Numbered from the stretch's first letter, positions 8,360 through 17,910 are shown. The stretch is 64,000 bases of DNA from Clostridium acidisoli DSM 12555 (GCF_900176305.1 NZ_FWXH01000009.1:46045-110044); one strand, 5' to 3'. Translations and numbers: made by a program. The notes: generated from the letters alone by a model not told the origin.

Positions 8360-9505
8360 TTAAAAATTTTTATCTTTTGAAATTTCTTTATTCCAAAAGA
8401 TAAACAGCCCTATGGATAAACAAGTTAGAGTCACTACAAAAATCCTTATACAATTCATAAATTTGTCTGATAAAATAAATTCATATTTCCTTCCAATTAA
8501 TCTTTTAACTTCGTTAGTTTTAGGGATACTTTTACTTGTTCCATCTACTTCTTTTGCATTTAACGTCCATGATTTATACAAATTAATTTCCTTACTGACG
8601 TATATATTGTTATCATTTATTATTGCATCTATTTTTATTTTTTCTGGTTTAATGCCAGTTTCTACTTTAAGTAAACCATCCTTACTAATAGAAACTCCTT
8701 TTTTACTAGTTTCTATCTTATAGCTAATTTTATCTCCATTAGCCTTTACATTTGAATCATCCATTTCAGCTTTATATTGTGAAATAGATTCACCTGCTAC
8801 TGGTATTTGCACCTGATTCTCACCTTGTATGGAAAAATTCAAATTACCATATTGGTTTATTTTCGAATTATATTCTATTAATTTAAAATCACTGAGGCTA
8901 AAGTTTTGCTCTTTATTTTCTGCTGTGGTTTGAGCAATTCCCCAATATAATATTTTTGAAATATTATATATTTTATCCTGTTTATCTTGCCCCTCTTTAC
9001 CTAAACTATTAAAGGGAACATATATGCTTCCTTTAAAACCCTTGGGAATTGAAATAGTTCCATAAGAAGGTGTTACCATTTCTAATAAATCACTATCTTC
9101 TTTTTTGATCAGTACATTTTTATCATTTGACACCGATAAAAATGTACCATCTATTTGTTTTATAATGAAATTAATTCTAAGTTCATCATTAGATTGATTC
9201 TCAATATCAAAAGAAATCATTCCATAACTATCTAAGTTCATATACATCTCATTGTAAATATTAGAAGTATAATATCCCTTTTTTAAATTTTTAGAATTCA
9301 CATTAACACTTAAAATATATTTATTGTTATCTTTTCTTAAGTCATACCTAACATTAGCCCCATTAGACGTGTTTTTTATATTGCTAGGGTCAAGCTGTGT
9401 TATGCTCCCTTCTTCTACTGCCTTTACAGTAATCCCAGTACTTAAAATCAATAATACTATATAAAAAAACGTCAATGTACTCTTTATAAGTTTACTAAAA
9501 ATCAC
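8360..9505 (-). CDS. Membrane-anchored extracytoplasmic partner of cellulose synthase (CcsB-like candidate)
   Basis: A 381-residue protein with a signal peptide (about residues 1-29), an extracytoplasmic beta-rich region, an Ig-like domain around residues 235-320 (SKKGVSISKDGLLKVETG), a C-terminal transmembrane helix (350-371) and a short basic tail. The position, directly after the synthase gene, and the topology of an external domain plus C-terminal anchor fit a BcsB/CcsB role, but it is much shorter than typical BcsB and I see no strong family motif. GTG start with GGAGG 8 bases upstream. An alternative is a carbohydrate-binding anchor for the nascent polymer. Confidence 0.55.
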   Translation of the reverse strand: MIFSKLIKSTLTFFYIVLLILSTGITVKAVEEGSITQLDPSNIKNTSNGANVRYDLRKDNNKYILSVNVNSKNLKKGYYTSNIYNEMYMNLDSYGMISFDIENQSNDELRINFIIKQIDGTFLSVSNDKNVLIKKEDSDLLEMVTPSYGTISIPKGFKGSIYVPFNSLGKEGQDKQDKIYNISKILYWGIAQTTAENKEQNFSLSDFKLIEYNSKINQYGNLNFSIQGENQVQIPVAGESISQYKAEMDDSNVKANGDKISYKIETSKKGVSISKDGLLKVETGIKPEKIKIDAIINDNNIYVSKEINLYKSWTLNAKEVDGTSKSIPKTNEVKRLIGRKYEFILSDKFMNCIRIFVVTLTCLSIGLFIFWNKEISKDKNF

Positions 9506-9522
9506 TTTGTAGGCCTCCGACT

Positions 9523-11802
9523 TTATAGATAATCCATCTCATCGACTTCATAAATTAATTCATTTGTTTTTGATTTTATTATTTCTAAATCCTTCTCGCT
9601 ACCTTCATTAATCCATTCAATAAGTCTTTCCTTTAGCTCATAATCTTTTGAGACAATTTCATGATTTTCAATTTTATAAAGATAAATAGATGACTTATCT
9701 GTTTTTTCATTGTTTATTATTTTCTCCAAAATACAGATAATTATTTTATTATCATTAATTTGTAGTGTTAATTTTTTTTCTAATTCTTTAGACTTATCAG
9801 CTTTTAAAGTTAAATATTCATAATTAAATGTTTCCACTTTTACTTCACCGCATTCCTCTGATATTAAAACTTTATCCAATTCAATGCGTGGAAGTTTTCT
9901 TTTAAATAAAATTGTCTTTTTATTTCTAGTTAGCAAATTCACTCTAATGTCATCAAAAATACTACTATTTTTATCTAAATTTCTAGGCAAAGATGGTTCT
10001 CTATCATAAGTAATATTTAATAATTGTTTGTAATTTTTTTCATCTATATTAGTTATCTTAAAAGCATATCTCCACTTGTCACCTGATTTATCAACACGCA
10101 CAACCATACCTTCAAATTCACAACTGTATCTTTTGTTTACTATTGACAGCTTTACATCTATATCATATGGAATGAACTCTGGATAATCCAGCAAAACAGC
10201 TACACCACCCTCCGATATATCAGTGGTATTGCCTTTAATTCCATTTTCATCATATAAAATAACACATGACTCTTCTACAGGAACTCTCTCAGCTTTACGA
10301 AATGATTTTCTGCCAAACATAAAAAATATTGCCATTAATATATTGTAAAAATTCACAATAAGCCAAAATAAAACAACGCTATAAGCTGGTGAGCCAGAAT
10401 TAAAAATCATCTTAATACAATTTCCTATTCCTATTACAGAAAGTATTGCAAAAAATATGTGTGGTATTGCCTTTCTAAGTCTGTATTTTGAATCATCTTG
10501 TGCTCCGTCTTTTCTTGTAACCAAAAATTTGTTTTGAGAAATACCAAAGGTCTCTAGTAATACTGGAATAATAAGATATGGAAATAAAATGGTTTCGTAT
10601 ATGTTTGTCCACTTTGTCGTCCTTATATTTTTAGATAATTTTTTAAGTGACGCATTACTCAGTAAATACATTGGCAGCCAAAAAATTAACACTTCCAAAA
10701 GATTGCACTTAACAACGATTATTCCAAAAACAGAGAACAATATGGGAGCCATAATGTAAACCAATCTTTTTATCCCTGAATACCAATAAGAAATTGCAGA
10801 GATATAACTAAGTTTCTGAGCAAAATTAAGACCTTTTCTAAATAATATATTCAGCTTTTTACCCGTTTGAATACAACCTCTTGACCATCTTTCCCGTTGC
10901 TTAATTAAACTTGGTAAGTCTGCCGGTGCAAGTCCTGAAGCATGGATTTCATCAATTGCATAACACCTATATCCCCTGCTTTGAATGATAATACCAGTTG
11001 CAAAATCCTCAGTTATTGCCTTTGTATAAAAACCCCCTATTTCCTCTAGAGCTTCACGTGCTATAACAGTATTTGTTCCACCATAAATAACTGAATTACT
11101 TTTATTCTTTGAGATTTGAACATCTCTATAAAAATAATCTTGTTCATTGGGAATTCTCTCCTCTGAAAAAAGATAATATTGAAATAAATCCGTATTGTAA
11201 AAACTTTGTGGTGTTTGGACAAAACCTACCTTTTCTTCTACAAGAAAATAAGGCACAGTTGCTGTTAAAAAATCATGCATTGGAATCATATCTGCATCAA
11301 AGGTCACAATTAAAGGTGATTTTGAATTTGCGAGAGCATTGTTTAAATTTCCTGCCTTTGCATCCTTTCTGTCATTACGTGTTACATAATTTATATTCAT
11401 AGCTGTAGCTAGTTCTCTCATTTCTTCCCTATTGCCATCATCACATAAATAAATATGCACTTTAGACTTATCTGGATAGTCCATATTGTTACATCCATTT
11501 ATAGTTTTATAAAGCAATTCCTTAGGCTCATTGTAAGTAGCAATAAAAACATCTATATGTGGATATATTTCTTTTGGTACTTCCTGTCTTTCTGGATATT
11601 TTATCTCAGACATATTGTAGTAATGTATTGCAGCTTCAAACATACCTAAAATTTCAACAGCTAGTAATATAATTGCACAAACTATAGATATGATGTTGTC
11701 TCCAAACGGGATTGTATATAATGTTCTCCAAATTAAATAAATAATAGTCATTAATACAGTACCAATAATTAAAAGATGATTTTTTATTATTTTAAATTTC
11801 AT
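9523..11802 (-). CDS. Cellulose synthase catalytic subunit (GT2 with C-terminal PilZ)
   Basis: A 759-residue BcsA/CcsA-type synthase that polymerises UDP-glucose. Two N-terminal membrane helices precede a GT2 domain with CDDG (Asp121-122), DAD (169-171), TED (264-266) and QRERW (302-306). Several helices follow, then a PilZ domain with the c-di-GMP motifs RKAER (502-506) and DISEGG (528-533). A further 130-residue tail carries a second RKLPR (635-639) on a beta-rich stretch and may be a degenerate PilZ. I use the ATG at 11802 because GGAGAGGG is 10 bases upstream; an in-frame ATG at 11823 adds only seven residues. First gene of the operon, so c-di-GMP control of polymer export is likely. Confidence 0.9.
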   Translation of the reverse strand: MKFKIIKNHLLIIGTVLMTIIYLIWRTLYTIPFGDNIISIVCAIILLAVEILGMFEAAIHYYNMSEIKYPERQEVPKEIYPHIDVFIATYNEPKELLYKTINGCNNMDYPDKSKVHIYLCDDGNREEMRELATAMNINYVTRNDRKDAKAGNLNNALANSKSPLIVTFDADMIPMHDFLTATVPYFLVEEKVGFVQTPQSFYNTDLFQYYLFSEERIPNEQDYFYRDVQISKNKSNSVIYGGTNTVIAREALEEIGGFYTKAITEDFATGIIIQSRGYRCYAIDEIHASGLAPADLPSLIKQRERWSRGCIQTGKKLNILFRKGLNFAQKLSYISAISYWYSGIKRLVYIMAPILFSVFGIIVVKCNLLEVLIFWLPMYLLSNASLKKLSKNIRTTKWTNIYETILFPYLIIPVLLETFGISQNKFLVTRKDGAQDDSKYRLRKAIPHIFFAILSVIGIGNCIKMIFNSGSPAYSVVLFWLIVNFYNILMAIFFMFGRKSFRKAERVPVEESCVILYDENGIKGNTTDISEGGVAVLLDYPEFIPYDIDVKLSIVNKRYSCEFEGMVVRVDKSGDKWRYAFKITNIDEKNYKQLLNITYDREPSLPRNLDKNSSIFDDIRVNLLTRNKKTILFKRKLPRIELDKVLISEECGEVKVETFNYEYLTLKADKSKELEKKLTLQINDNKIIICILEKIINNEKTDKSSIYLYKIENHEIVSKDYELKERLIEWINEGSEKDLEIIKSKTNELIYEVDEMDYL

Positions 11803-11848
11803 TTGATTAACACCCTCTCCCATAATTGTATTTCCATGATAAAACTAA

Positions 11849-11891
11849 AGCCAACCATAGATATATTTTTTAAAAATATCAACAGTTGGCT
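11849..11891 (-). promoter_or_regulatory. Leader hairpin just upstream of the cellulose synthase gene
   Basis: AGCCAAC (11849-11855) pairs perfectly with GTTGGCT (11885-11891), and the interior GATAT/ATATC plus T and A runs extend the stem. Read on the minus strand it is followed by TTTAGTTTTAT, a weak T tract, so it could be an attenuator. I looked for c-di-GMP-I and c-di-GMP-II riboswitch motifs here and did not see them. Confidence 0.5.
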
Positions 11892-11982
11892 GGTTGCAAT
11901 ACTAATTCTAACTTTTTCAAATGTCTAGTTCATAAAAATTTTCCGCTATTTCCTTAATATAAAATTCATAATATTCAATTAA

Positions 11983-12023
11983 TATATTGTATATTATCAT
12001 ATTCAATGACAATATACAATATA
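11983..12023. promoter_or_regulatory. Perfect 13-bp inverted repeat upstream of the cellulose operon
   Basis: TATATTGTATATT (11983-11995) and AATATACAATATA (12011-12023) are exact reverse complements separated by 15 bases. The interval between the Nudix gene end and the synthase start (11803-12110) has no coding sequence; apart from this repeat and the leader hairpin I see only AT-rich DNA. It is a candidate operator or a two-site regulator-binding region over the promoter. Confidence 0.45.
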
Positions 12024-12110
12024 TTTCGACAATTATTTTCGCACAATTTTATATTTAATTAAATAAATTTCAATAATTTTCTACATTTACAGTTATTTTA
12101 TTATATATTA

Positions 12111-12599
12111 TTATTTGATGAGCGATAAAACATCATAGATTTCTGGATATTCAAATATTTTTTTCAATAAAAGCATGTCCTTAAATTCTTCAATAGATAC
12201 CAATTTCACATCACTAACTTCTTCTGCCTGCAGGATCAATTTTGATAAATCAACATTTTTGTATACAAAATATATATCCCAAATGGTATCTGTACGAATT
12301 ATTCTTCTAACAAATTTTAAATCATCTCTTTTAATGGATATGCCTATTTCTTCTTTTACTTCTCTAATAGATCCATTTAATGTATCCTCTCCACTAATCA
12401 TACAACCTGTAGTTAGTGCCCATATGTTAGGGAGTACTTCTCTGTTACTAGACCTTCTCTGTATTAATATTTCAGACTTGTCATTGATTATCCATACTTC
12501 AGTAGCTAAGTGATGTTCTCCACTATTTAAAATATCAGTCCGTTTCTTTATTTTTCCCGTTTTGAACCCTCTACTATCATATATGTCCCACATTTCCAT
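12111..12599 (-). CDS. Nudix hydrolase
   Basis: A 162-residue protein with a complete Nudix box: G then five residues then E, seven residues, and REVKEEIGI, spanning about residues 66-88 (from GCMISGEDT). The N-terminal MWDIYDSRG and HHLATEVWIIN resemble the isopentenyl-diphosphate isomerase-like or YfcD-like Nudix branch, but the substrate cannot be read from sequence. GGAGG lies 8 bases before the ATG. It starts 21 bases after arsA on the same strand and may be cotranscribed with the arsenic genes. Confidence 0.85.
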   Translation of the reverse strand: MEMWDIYDSRGFKTGKIKKRTDILNSGEHHLATEVWIINDKSEILIQRRSSNREVLPNIWALTTGCMISGEDTLNGSIREVKEEIGISIKRDDLKFVRRIIRTDTIWDIYFVYKNVDLSKLILQAEEVSDVKLVSIEEFKDMLLLKKIFEYPEIYDVLSLIK

Positions 12600-12620
12600 A
12601 AGTACGCCTCCGATCTACCA

Positions 12621-14360
12621 TTATAAGTCCATTAACTTTTCACATTTTAAATCTTCTGATTTCCATGAAATTATAGCAAAATTGCCCTTTGAAATTTCAT
12701 TTACTCGATTTATCCAAGTTATTTCATTACTTGCTTTAGCTTTAAGAATTTCATTTCTAGTGTCTGCTGCCCAAAAACTTGAATTTATAACCCACCATTT
12801 GCTATTAATTTCTGCTCTCTTTAAATCTGCCTCTAACCTAGCAGCTTCATATACAGGCGTAGCTTCAGCTAAAGCTATAATAACAACTTCTGTCTCATTG
12901 TGATTTTTAAGTCTTGGTAACAGTTTTTTAACTGCTTCTGGTATATCACCTTGTGAACGTTGTATTTCTTTATTATAGCTTTCTGTAGAATCTAGGAGTA
13001 ATAAAGTGTGTCCTGTTGGTGCTGTATCAATAACCACCACATCATTATTTGAGTTCTCAACTATTTCTGCAAAAGCTCTAAACACAGCAATTTCCTGTGT
13101 ACAAGGTGATCTTAAATCTTCTTCTATATACGCTATATCTTCTTCAGTCATTGATTCTCTTGCTTTTTTTAAAACTTCCCCTTTATAATTTTCTAATTCT
13201 TTTTTTTCATCAATATGACTTAAAGTAACGCCAAAGGAATCATCCAAAACAAATTTTAGATGTGCAGCTGGATCAGTAGTCGCTAAGTGTACTTTTCTTC
13301 CTTTTTTTGCAATACCCATAGCAATAGCTGCTGCTATAGTAGTTTTACCAACTCCACCTTTTCCCATAGTGAAAATCACTTTTTTATTGGTGTTGTATAA
13401 ATCTTCAATAACCGTATTTAGTTTTAAAACTTTATTAATGTTCATACTTTCATTAACATATTTAATTTTGTCTTCTTTTAAAAAAGTTCTTATATTTTCA
13501 ATCCCTGTTACATTATATGCTCTTAATGGAATCTCATATTTTTCTAAAGACTTCAAATGTTCAGGCATTTCTTTTAATGCCTTTTGTTGCTTTACATAAA
13601 GTTCATTTGAAACATTATCATCATGACTTTTCAGAACCCCATTTATAACTAACATCTGATTATTTATGCCTATATCCTTGAGTTCCTTAGATGCTCTCTC
13701 TGCCTCCTTCAAAGGCACTTTTTCTGGACGAGACACAAGTATAAGCATAGTTTTATGTCCATCGGCTAAGGTTTCCACTGCTTTTTTGTAAGTCTCTTTT
13801 TTACTTTCAAGACCTGCTAATTGCCCTAAGCAAGATGCTCCGTGCGTGCTTTCATCTATAAACCCACTCCATGCTGATGGTAGCTGCAACATTCTTAATG
13901 TATGTCCTGTAGGTGCAGTATCAAATATAATATAATCAAATTCTTTCTCTGTCTTTTTATCCGTTATAAAATTAGAGAATTCATTAAAAGCTGAAATCTC
14001 TACTGTACAAGAACCTGAAAGTTGTTCTTCCATATTTTTTATTACAGCATCTGGAAGTTTGCCTCTATATGGTGACACAACACTCTCTTTATACTCTTTA
14101 GCTGCTTCTTCTGGATTGAAATTTGCTACAATTAAATTTGGAACCTCCTTAATTATAACCCCTTTATTATCTAACTTTGTATTAAACACATCCTGCAAGT
14201 TTGAAGCAGGATCTGTGCTAACAAGCATAATCTTCTTTCCTTGATCTGCTAAATTTACTGCAACGGCACAAGCTGTGGATGTTTTTCCTACTCCACCTTT
14301 GCCAGTAAAAAACAGATATTTAGTTAGTTTTATATTATTAAGATTAAAAGCATCTATCAT
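12621..14360 (-). CDS. arsA: Arsenical pump-driving ATPase ArsA
   Basis: A 579-residue duplicated ATPase. Each half has its own P-loop, GKGGVGKTS at 20-28 and GKGGVGKTT at 333-341, and its own DTAPTGHTLR-type signal-transduction motif. Metalloid-binding cysteines typical of ArsA are visible at Cys118 (GSCTVE), Cys177 (ASCLG) and about Cys427 (SPCTQE). In the cell it couples ATP hydrolysis to As(III) efflux by the membrane carrier encoded upstream (Acr3), receiving As(III) from ArsD, whose gene precedes it by 21 bases. Length is normal for the family. AGAGGAAT precedes the ATG. Confidence 0.95.
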   Translation of the reverse strand: MIDAFNLNNIKLTKYLFFTGKGGVGKTSTACAVAVNLADQGKKIMLVSTDPASNLQDVFNTKLDNKGVIIKEVPNLIVANFNPEEAAKEYKESVVSPYRGKLPDAVIKNMEEQLSGSCTVEISAFNEFSNFITDKKTEKEFDYIIFDTAPTGHTLRMLQLPSAWSGFIDESTHGASCLGQLAGLESKKETYKKAVETLADGHKTMLILVSRPEKVPLKEAERASKELKDIGINNQMLVINGVLKSHDDNVSNELYVKQQKALKEMPEHLKSLEKYEIPLRAYNVTGIENIRTFLKEDKIKYVNESMNINKVLKLNTVIEDLYNTNKKVIFTMGKGGVGKTTIAAAIAMGIAKKGRKVHLATTDPAAHLKFVLDDSFGVTLSHIDEKKELENYKGEVLKKARESMTEEDIAYIEEDLRSPCTQEIAVFRAFAEIVENSNNDVVVIDTAPTGHTLLLLDSTESYNKEIQRSQGDIPEAVKKLLPRLKNHNETEVVIIALAEATPVYEAARLEADLKRAEINSKWWVINSSFWAADTRNEILKAKASNEITWINRVNEISKGNFAIISWKSEDLKCEKLMDL

Positions 14361-14381
14361 AATTATTCCTCTTTTCTTTAT

Positions 14382-14753
14382 TTAACAACATCCACCTTTA
14401 CAATCACAGTCTTTAGTTTTAAATTTAACACCAGTTTTTAAATAATCTTCTGTAATATCAAGGAACTTACAAAACTCATCATTGGTTGGATATGCTTTTG
14501 TTTTCAATACGTTATCGTCAACTATAGTCACTGGAAGCACTTCTACTCCAGAATTATTTAGTAATTCATTTATTAACTTGTTATCAACGAAAGCCTGCGG
14601 ATTATTTGATAAATTATGTCTTTGAATTACAATGCCCTTTTTATTTAAAGTATTTAATACTGTAGATACTCTTAGTAATTCAGGATCCACCCCTGGACCG
14701 CATAAACCTGTGGAACAACACATAGCTGGTTCAAAAATAATCATTTTTTTCAT
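14382..14753 (-). CDS. arsD: Arsenic metallochaperone / trans-acting repressor ArsD
   Basis: A 123-residue ArsD with the chaperone cysteines Cys12, Cys13 and Cys18 in AMCCSTGLCGPG, and a second C-terminal cysteine cluster DCDCKGGCC. ArsD binds As(III) and hands it to ArsA, raising pump affinity; it can also repress ars operons weakly. The gene sits directly before arsA, the usual order. AAGGAGAT lies 8 bases upstream of the ATG. Confidence 0.95.
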   Translation of the reverse strand: MKKMIIFEPAMCCSTGLCGPGVDPELLRVSTVLNTLNKKGIVIQRHNLSNNPQAFVDNKLINELLNNSGVEVLPVTIVDDNVLKTKAYPTNDEFCKFLDITEDYLKTGVKFKTKDCDCKGGCC

Positions 14754-14780
14754 AAATTATATCTCCTTTATTCTTACAAT

Positions 14781-16442
14781 TTATTTATCTATCTTTATGA
14801 TTTGTGCTTTGTAATTTTTATGTCCACCAGAAAGATTATAAACTTTTTTAAAGCCATTGTTTATTAATATGTTTTGCAGTGCATTCCCCGTTACACCCTT
14901 GTTGCAATAGGTAACAAAAATCTTATTTTTATCGAATTTTCTAGCTTTGTTTCTAAATTCTGCTTGAGGTATATTTATAGCACCTTCTATATGAGCTTCT
15001 TCATATTGTCTACTAACTCTACCATCTATTATTATTACGTCTTTTCCCTTTTTCACAAATTCATTAAGTATTTTAGGTGTTATCAATTCTCTACCTTTAT
15101 TTATTTCATTATCCAAAATCATCCCTGTATACATTACAGGGTCTTTTGTTGTTGAAAATGGTGGTGCATAAGCTAAATCTAAGTGAAACAAATCTTCTGC
15201 TTTTGCTCCAAAAGTGATTGCAGTTACAAACACATCAATTCTTTTGTCTACTCCTGTATATCCAACAATTTGAACTCCGAGCAGTTTTCCTGTATTCTTA
15301 TCAGCAATAGCTTTAATAACCATCTCTTTTCCATGATAATATTTTGGTTTATCTGGTTTTATGTTGTGACAAACTGCCACATTAAAACCCTGATTTCTTG
15401 CTTCTTTTTCTGTAAGTCCAGTTTGTGCCACAGCCATATCAAAAATTTTAAATATTCCTGTACCAAGAATGCCCCTGAATTCAAGATTTCCACCTGTAAT
15501 ACTATCTCCTGCAATCCTACCCATCTTATTTGCAGTTGAACCTAATGGTCTGTATAAAGGCTTTTTAGTTATAAGTGAAAAGCTCTCTACACAATCACCA
15601 CAAGCATATATATCTTTTATATTTGTCATCATTTTTGTATCTACCTTTATGGATCCATTAGTTCCAAGTTCTATAAAAGCTTCCCTTGCAAGTTCTGTAT
15701 TAGGTTTTACTCCAATGGACATTATAATAAAATCTGCATTTAAAACTTTACCGCTTTCTAAAGCCACTTCATTTACTAAAGAATCTCCATTTAGCTTATA
15801 TACTGAATCACCTAGAATAATATCAATATCTTTGCTTCTTAAATACTTCTCAACATATACAGACATGTCACTATCAAGTCCTGGTGTAACTTGGTTTAGC
15901 TTTTCTATAAGTGTAACGTGAATTCCAAGTTTTTTTAAATTTTCAGCCATCTCAAGGCCTATAAAACCTGTTCCAACTATAACTGCATTTTTAGGTTTAT
16001 TTTTTAAAATATATGCCTTTATATCGTCCGCCTGTCTAACGTTTCTTAAATAAAATACATTGCTCTTTTCCGATCCTTTTATATCAGGCACTATAGGTTT
16101 AGCTCCAGTTGCAATAATCAATTTATCATAATTTTCATAAAATATATCTTCAGTTTCTAAATTTTTTATAGTCAAAACTTTATTTTCAGCATCTATTTTT
16201 AACACTTCATGTCTTCTCAGTACATCTATATTATATTTTTTCTTAAAAAACTCCGCATTTCTTGGAGTTAATTCATCTCTATCCTCTATTTCTTCACCTA
16301 TATAATAAGGTAAACCACATCCGGAATAAGATATATCATAATCCATATCATATATTTTTATTTCGGAATTTTCATCATTTCTTCTGATTTTTGCACCAGC
16401 AGAAGTTCCTCCTGCCACGGCTCCTATTATAACAACCTTCAT
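14781..16442 (-). CDS. CoA-disulfide reductase-type flavoprotein with C-terminal rhodanese domain
   Basis: A 553-residue pyridine nucleotide-disulfide oxidoreductase. The FAD-binding start is VVIIGAVAGGTSAGAK; the single redox cysteine is in SYSGCGLPYYIGEE near residue 43, typical of CoA-disulfide reductase/NADH oxidase; the NAD-binding GTGFIGLEMAENL is central; and residues about 455-553 form a rhodanese with active-site Cys in TYCNKGVTG. The fusion is known as CoADR-RHD, acting on CoA disulfides, persulfides or polysulfides. Its place between acr3 and arsD is recurrent in clostridial ars operons; a role in thiol redox balance during As(III) stress or arsenate reduction is inference. Confidence 0.85.
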   Translation of the reverse strand: MKVVIIGAVAGGTSAGAKIRRNDENSEIKIYDMDYDISYSGCGLPYYIGEEIEDRDELTPRNAEFFKKKYNIDVLRRHEVLKIDAENKVLTIKNLETEDIFYENYDKLIIATGAKPIVPDIKGSEKSNVFYLRNVRQADDIKAYILKNKPKNAVIVGTGFIGLEMAENLKKLGIHVTLIEKLNQVTPGLDSDMSVYVEKYLRSKDIDIILGDSVYKLNGDSLVNEVALESGKVLNADFIIMSIGVKPNTELAREAFIELGTNGSIKVDTKMMTNIKDIYACGDCVESFSLITKKPLYRPLGSTANKMGRIAGDSITGGNLEFRGILGTGIFKIFDMAVAQTGLTEKEARNQGFNVAVCHNIKPDKPKYYHGKEMVIKAIADKNTGKLLGVQIVGYTGVDKRIDVFVTAITFGAKAEDLFHLDLAYAPPFSTTKDPVMYTGMILDNEINKGRELITPKILNEFVKKGKDVIIIDGRVSRQYEEAHIEGAINIPQAEFRNKARKFDKNKIFVTYCNKGVTGNALQNILINNGFKKVYNLSGGHKNYKAQIIKIDK

Positions 16443-16463
16443 AAGCTTTTCCTCCCATGTATC

Positions 16464-17507
16464 TTATTTATTAAAATATCTTTTTCTCCACAAAAGTGCT
16501 ACATTAACAAGACCAATCATAACAGGAACTTCTACAAGTGGTCCTATTACAGCTGTAAAAGCTTCCTTTGATTCTATTCCAAATACAGCTACAGCCACCG
16601 CAATAGCAAGTTCAAAATTATTACTTGCTGCAGTGAAAGCAAGTGTTGTTGTTTTTTTATAATCTATACCAGATTTAAAACTTATAAAAAATGAAACTGT
16701 AAACATTATTGCAAAATAAATTATAAGTGGTATTGCAATTCGTACTACATCCATAGGAAGTTCAATAATGTATTTACCCTTATAAGTGAACATAACAACA
16801 ATTGTAAAAAGTAATGCAATTAATGCTAATGGGCTTATTTTAGGCACAAATTTTTTTGTATACCATTCTTTTCCCATTTTAGGTTCTAAAAGAAGTCTTG
16901 TTAACATTCCAAGTGCAAATGGAATTCCAAGATAAATTGCTACAGAAGAAGCTACTGCTCCCATTGAAATATTTACTTTATAGCCTTTAAGTCCAATTAA
17001 AGTTGGCAGCACAGTTATAAATAAATAAGAGTATACGGAATAAAATATAACTTGGAATATTGAATTAAAGGCAACTAGTGCTGCTGCATATTCTGTGTCG
17101 CCATCTGCTAAACTGTTCCAAACAATAACCATAGCTATACATCTAGCAAGCCCAATCAATATAAGTCCTGTCATAAAGGCTGGATATGAATGTAAAAATA
17201 TAACTGCTAGAATAAACATTAAAACTGGTCCAATAATCCAGTTTTGAATAAGGGATAAACCTAAAACTTTTGGATTTCTAAATACCTTTCCAATTTCCTT
17301 GTAGTTAACTTTAGCAAGTGGTGGATACATCATCACTATAAGACCTATTGCAATTGGAATTGATGTGGTTCCAATTGATAATTTTGACAATTCCTCTGAT
17401 AGTCCAGGAATGCCCCAGCCTAATAAAATTCCAACTGCCATTGCTATAAAAATCCATAAAGTTAAATAACGATCTAACCACGAAAGTTTTGATGCTTTAT
17501 TATTCAC
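16464..17507 (-). CDS. acr3: Arsenite efflux permease, Acr3 family
   Basis: A 347-residue, about ten-helix membrane carrier of the Acr3 (bile/arsenite/riboflavin) family. Visible marks are the opening [36 protein letters not shown] (with the conserved Cys of the As(III) path) and the late [18 protein letters not shown] followed by [12 protein letters not shown]. The start is GTG at 17507, with AGAAAGGACG 8 bases upstream; a longer in-frame reading to 17564 would overlap arsR and lacks a ribosome site. It exports As(III), alone or energised by ArsA. Confidence 0.93.
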   Translation of the reverse strand: MNNKASKLSWLDRYLTLWIFIAMAVGILLGWGIPGLSEELSKLSIGTTSIPIAIGLIVMMYPPLAKVNYKEIGKVFRNPKVLGLSLIQNWIIGPVLMFILAVIFLHSYPAFMTGLILIGLARCIAMVIVWNSLADGDTEYAAALVAFNSIFQVIFYSVYSYLFITVLPTLIGLKGYKVNISMGAVASSVAIYLGIPFALGMLTRLLLEPKMGKEWYTKKFVPKISPLALIALLFTIVVMFTYKGKYIIELPMDVVRIAIPLIIYFAIMFTVSFFISFKSGIDYKKTTTLAFTAASNNFELAIAVAVAVFGIESKEAFTAVIGPLVEVPVMIGLVNVALLWRKRYFNK

Positions 17508-17523
17508 TTTGATTACGTCCTTT

Positions 17524-17910
17524 CTATTTTGAATGTTCCTTATCACTAAAGCAACATTTTCCATTTTTTAAATCATCACAATTTAATCCACTATTTTTAT
17601 ATGTTTTCAACTTCCCATAATCAATTTGACATTGCTTAAGCTTCATAGTTTCTTTTTCTATAATCTCATTTATAAATGGATATTCCATTATGGTGCTTTC
17701 ATTTATTTTATAATATACGTATTTTGCTATTTTATTGTAATCAACTATTTTAGCATTTGTTAGCTTTGTTAAATGTCTTGACACATTTGACTGTGTAATA
17801 TCAAGTATCTCCTCTAGCTCACAAACGCATAGTTCACCATCTCTTAATATATTTAATATTCTTATACGTGTTTCATCAGATAATGCTTTCATCACTTGTA
17901 TTAAGCTCAT
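17524..17910 (-). CDS. arsR: Arsenical resistance regulator ArsR
   Basis: A 128-residue SmtB/ArsR winged-helix repressor. The metal-responsive ELCVCEL motif is at residues 27-33 (Cys28, Cys30), just before the recognition helix [14 protein letters not shown] further C-terminal cysteine group ([10 protein letters not shown]) could add a binding site. It is the first gene of the arsR-acr3-CoADR-arsD-arsA run and probably represses it until As(III) binds. Start supported by GAGGAGGTAA. The upstream 17911-18026 is AT-rich with TTATAAT-like boxes, consistent with promoter and operator. Confidence 0.93.
   Translation of the reverse strand: MSLIQVMKALSDETRIRILNILRDGELCVCELEEILDITQSNVSRHLTKLTNAKIVDYNKIAKYVYYKINESTIMEYPFINEIIEKETMKLKQCQIDYGKLKTYKNSGLNCDDLKNGKCCFSDKEHSK

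Noticed and set aside
11824..12110. c-di-GMP riboswitch before the cellulose operon
   Set aside because: Neither the class I nor class II aptamer core motifs can be found on the minus strand.
16464..17564. Longer acr3 start overlapping arsR
   Set aside because: A GTG at 17507 has a proper ribosome site and begins where the Acr3 family begins.
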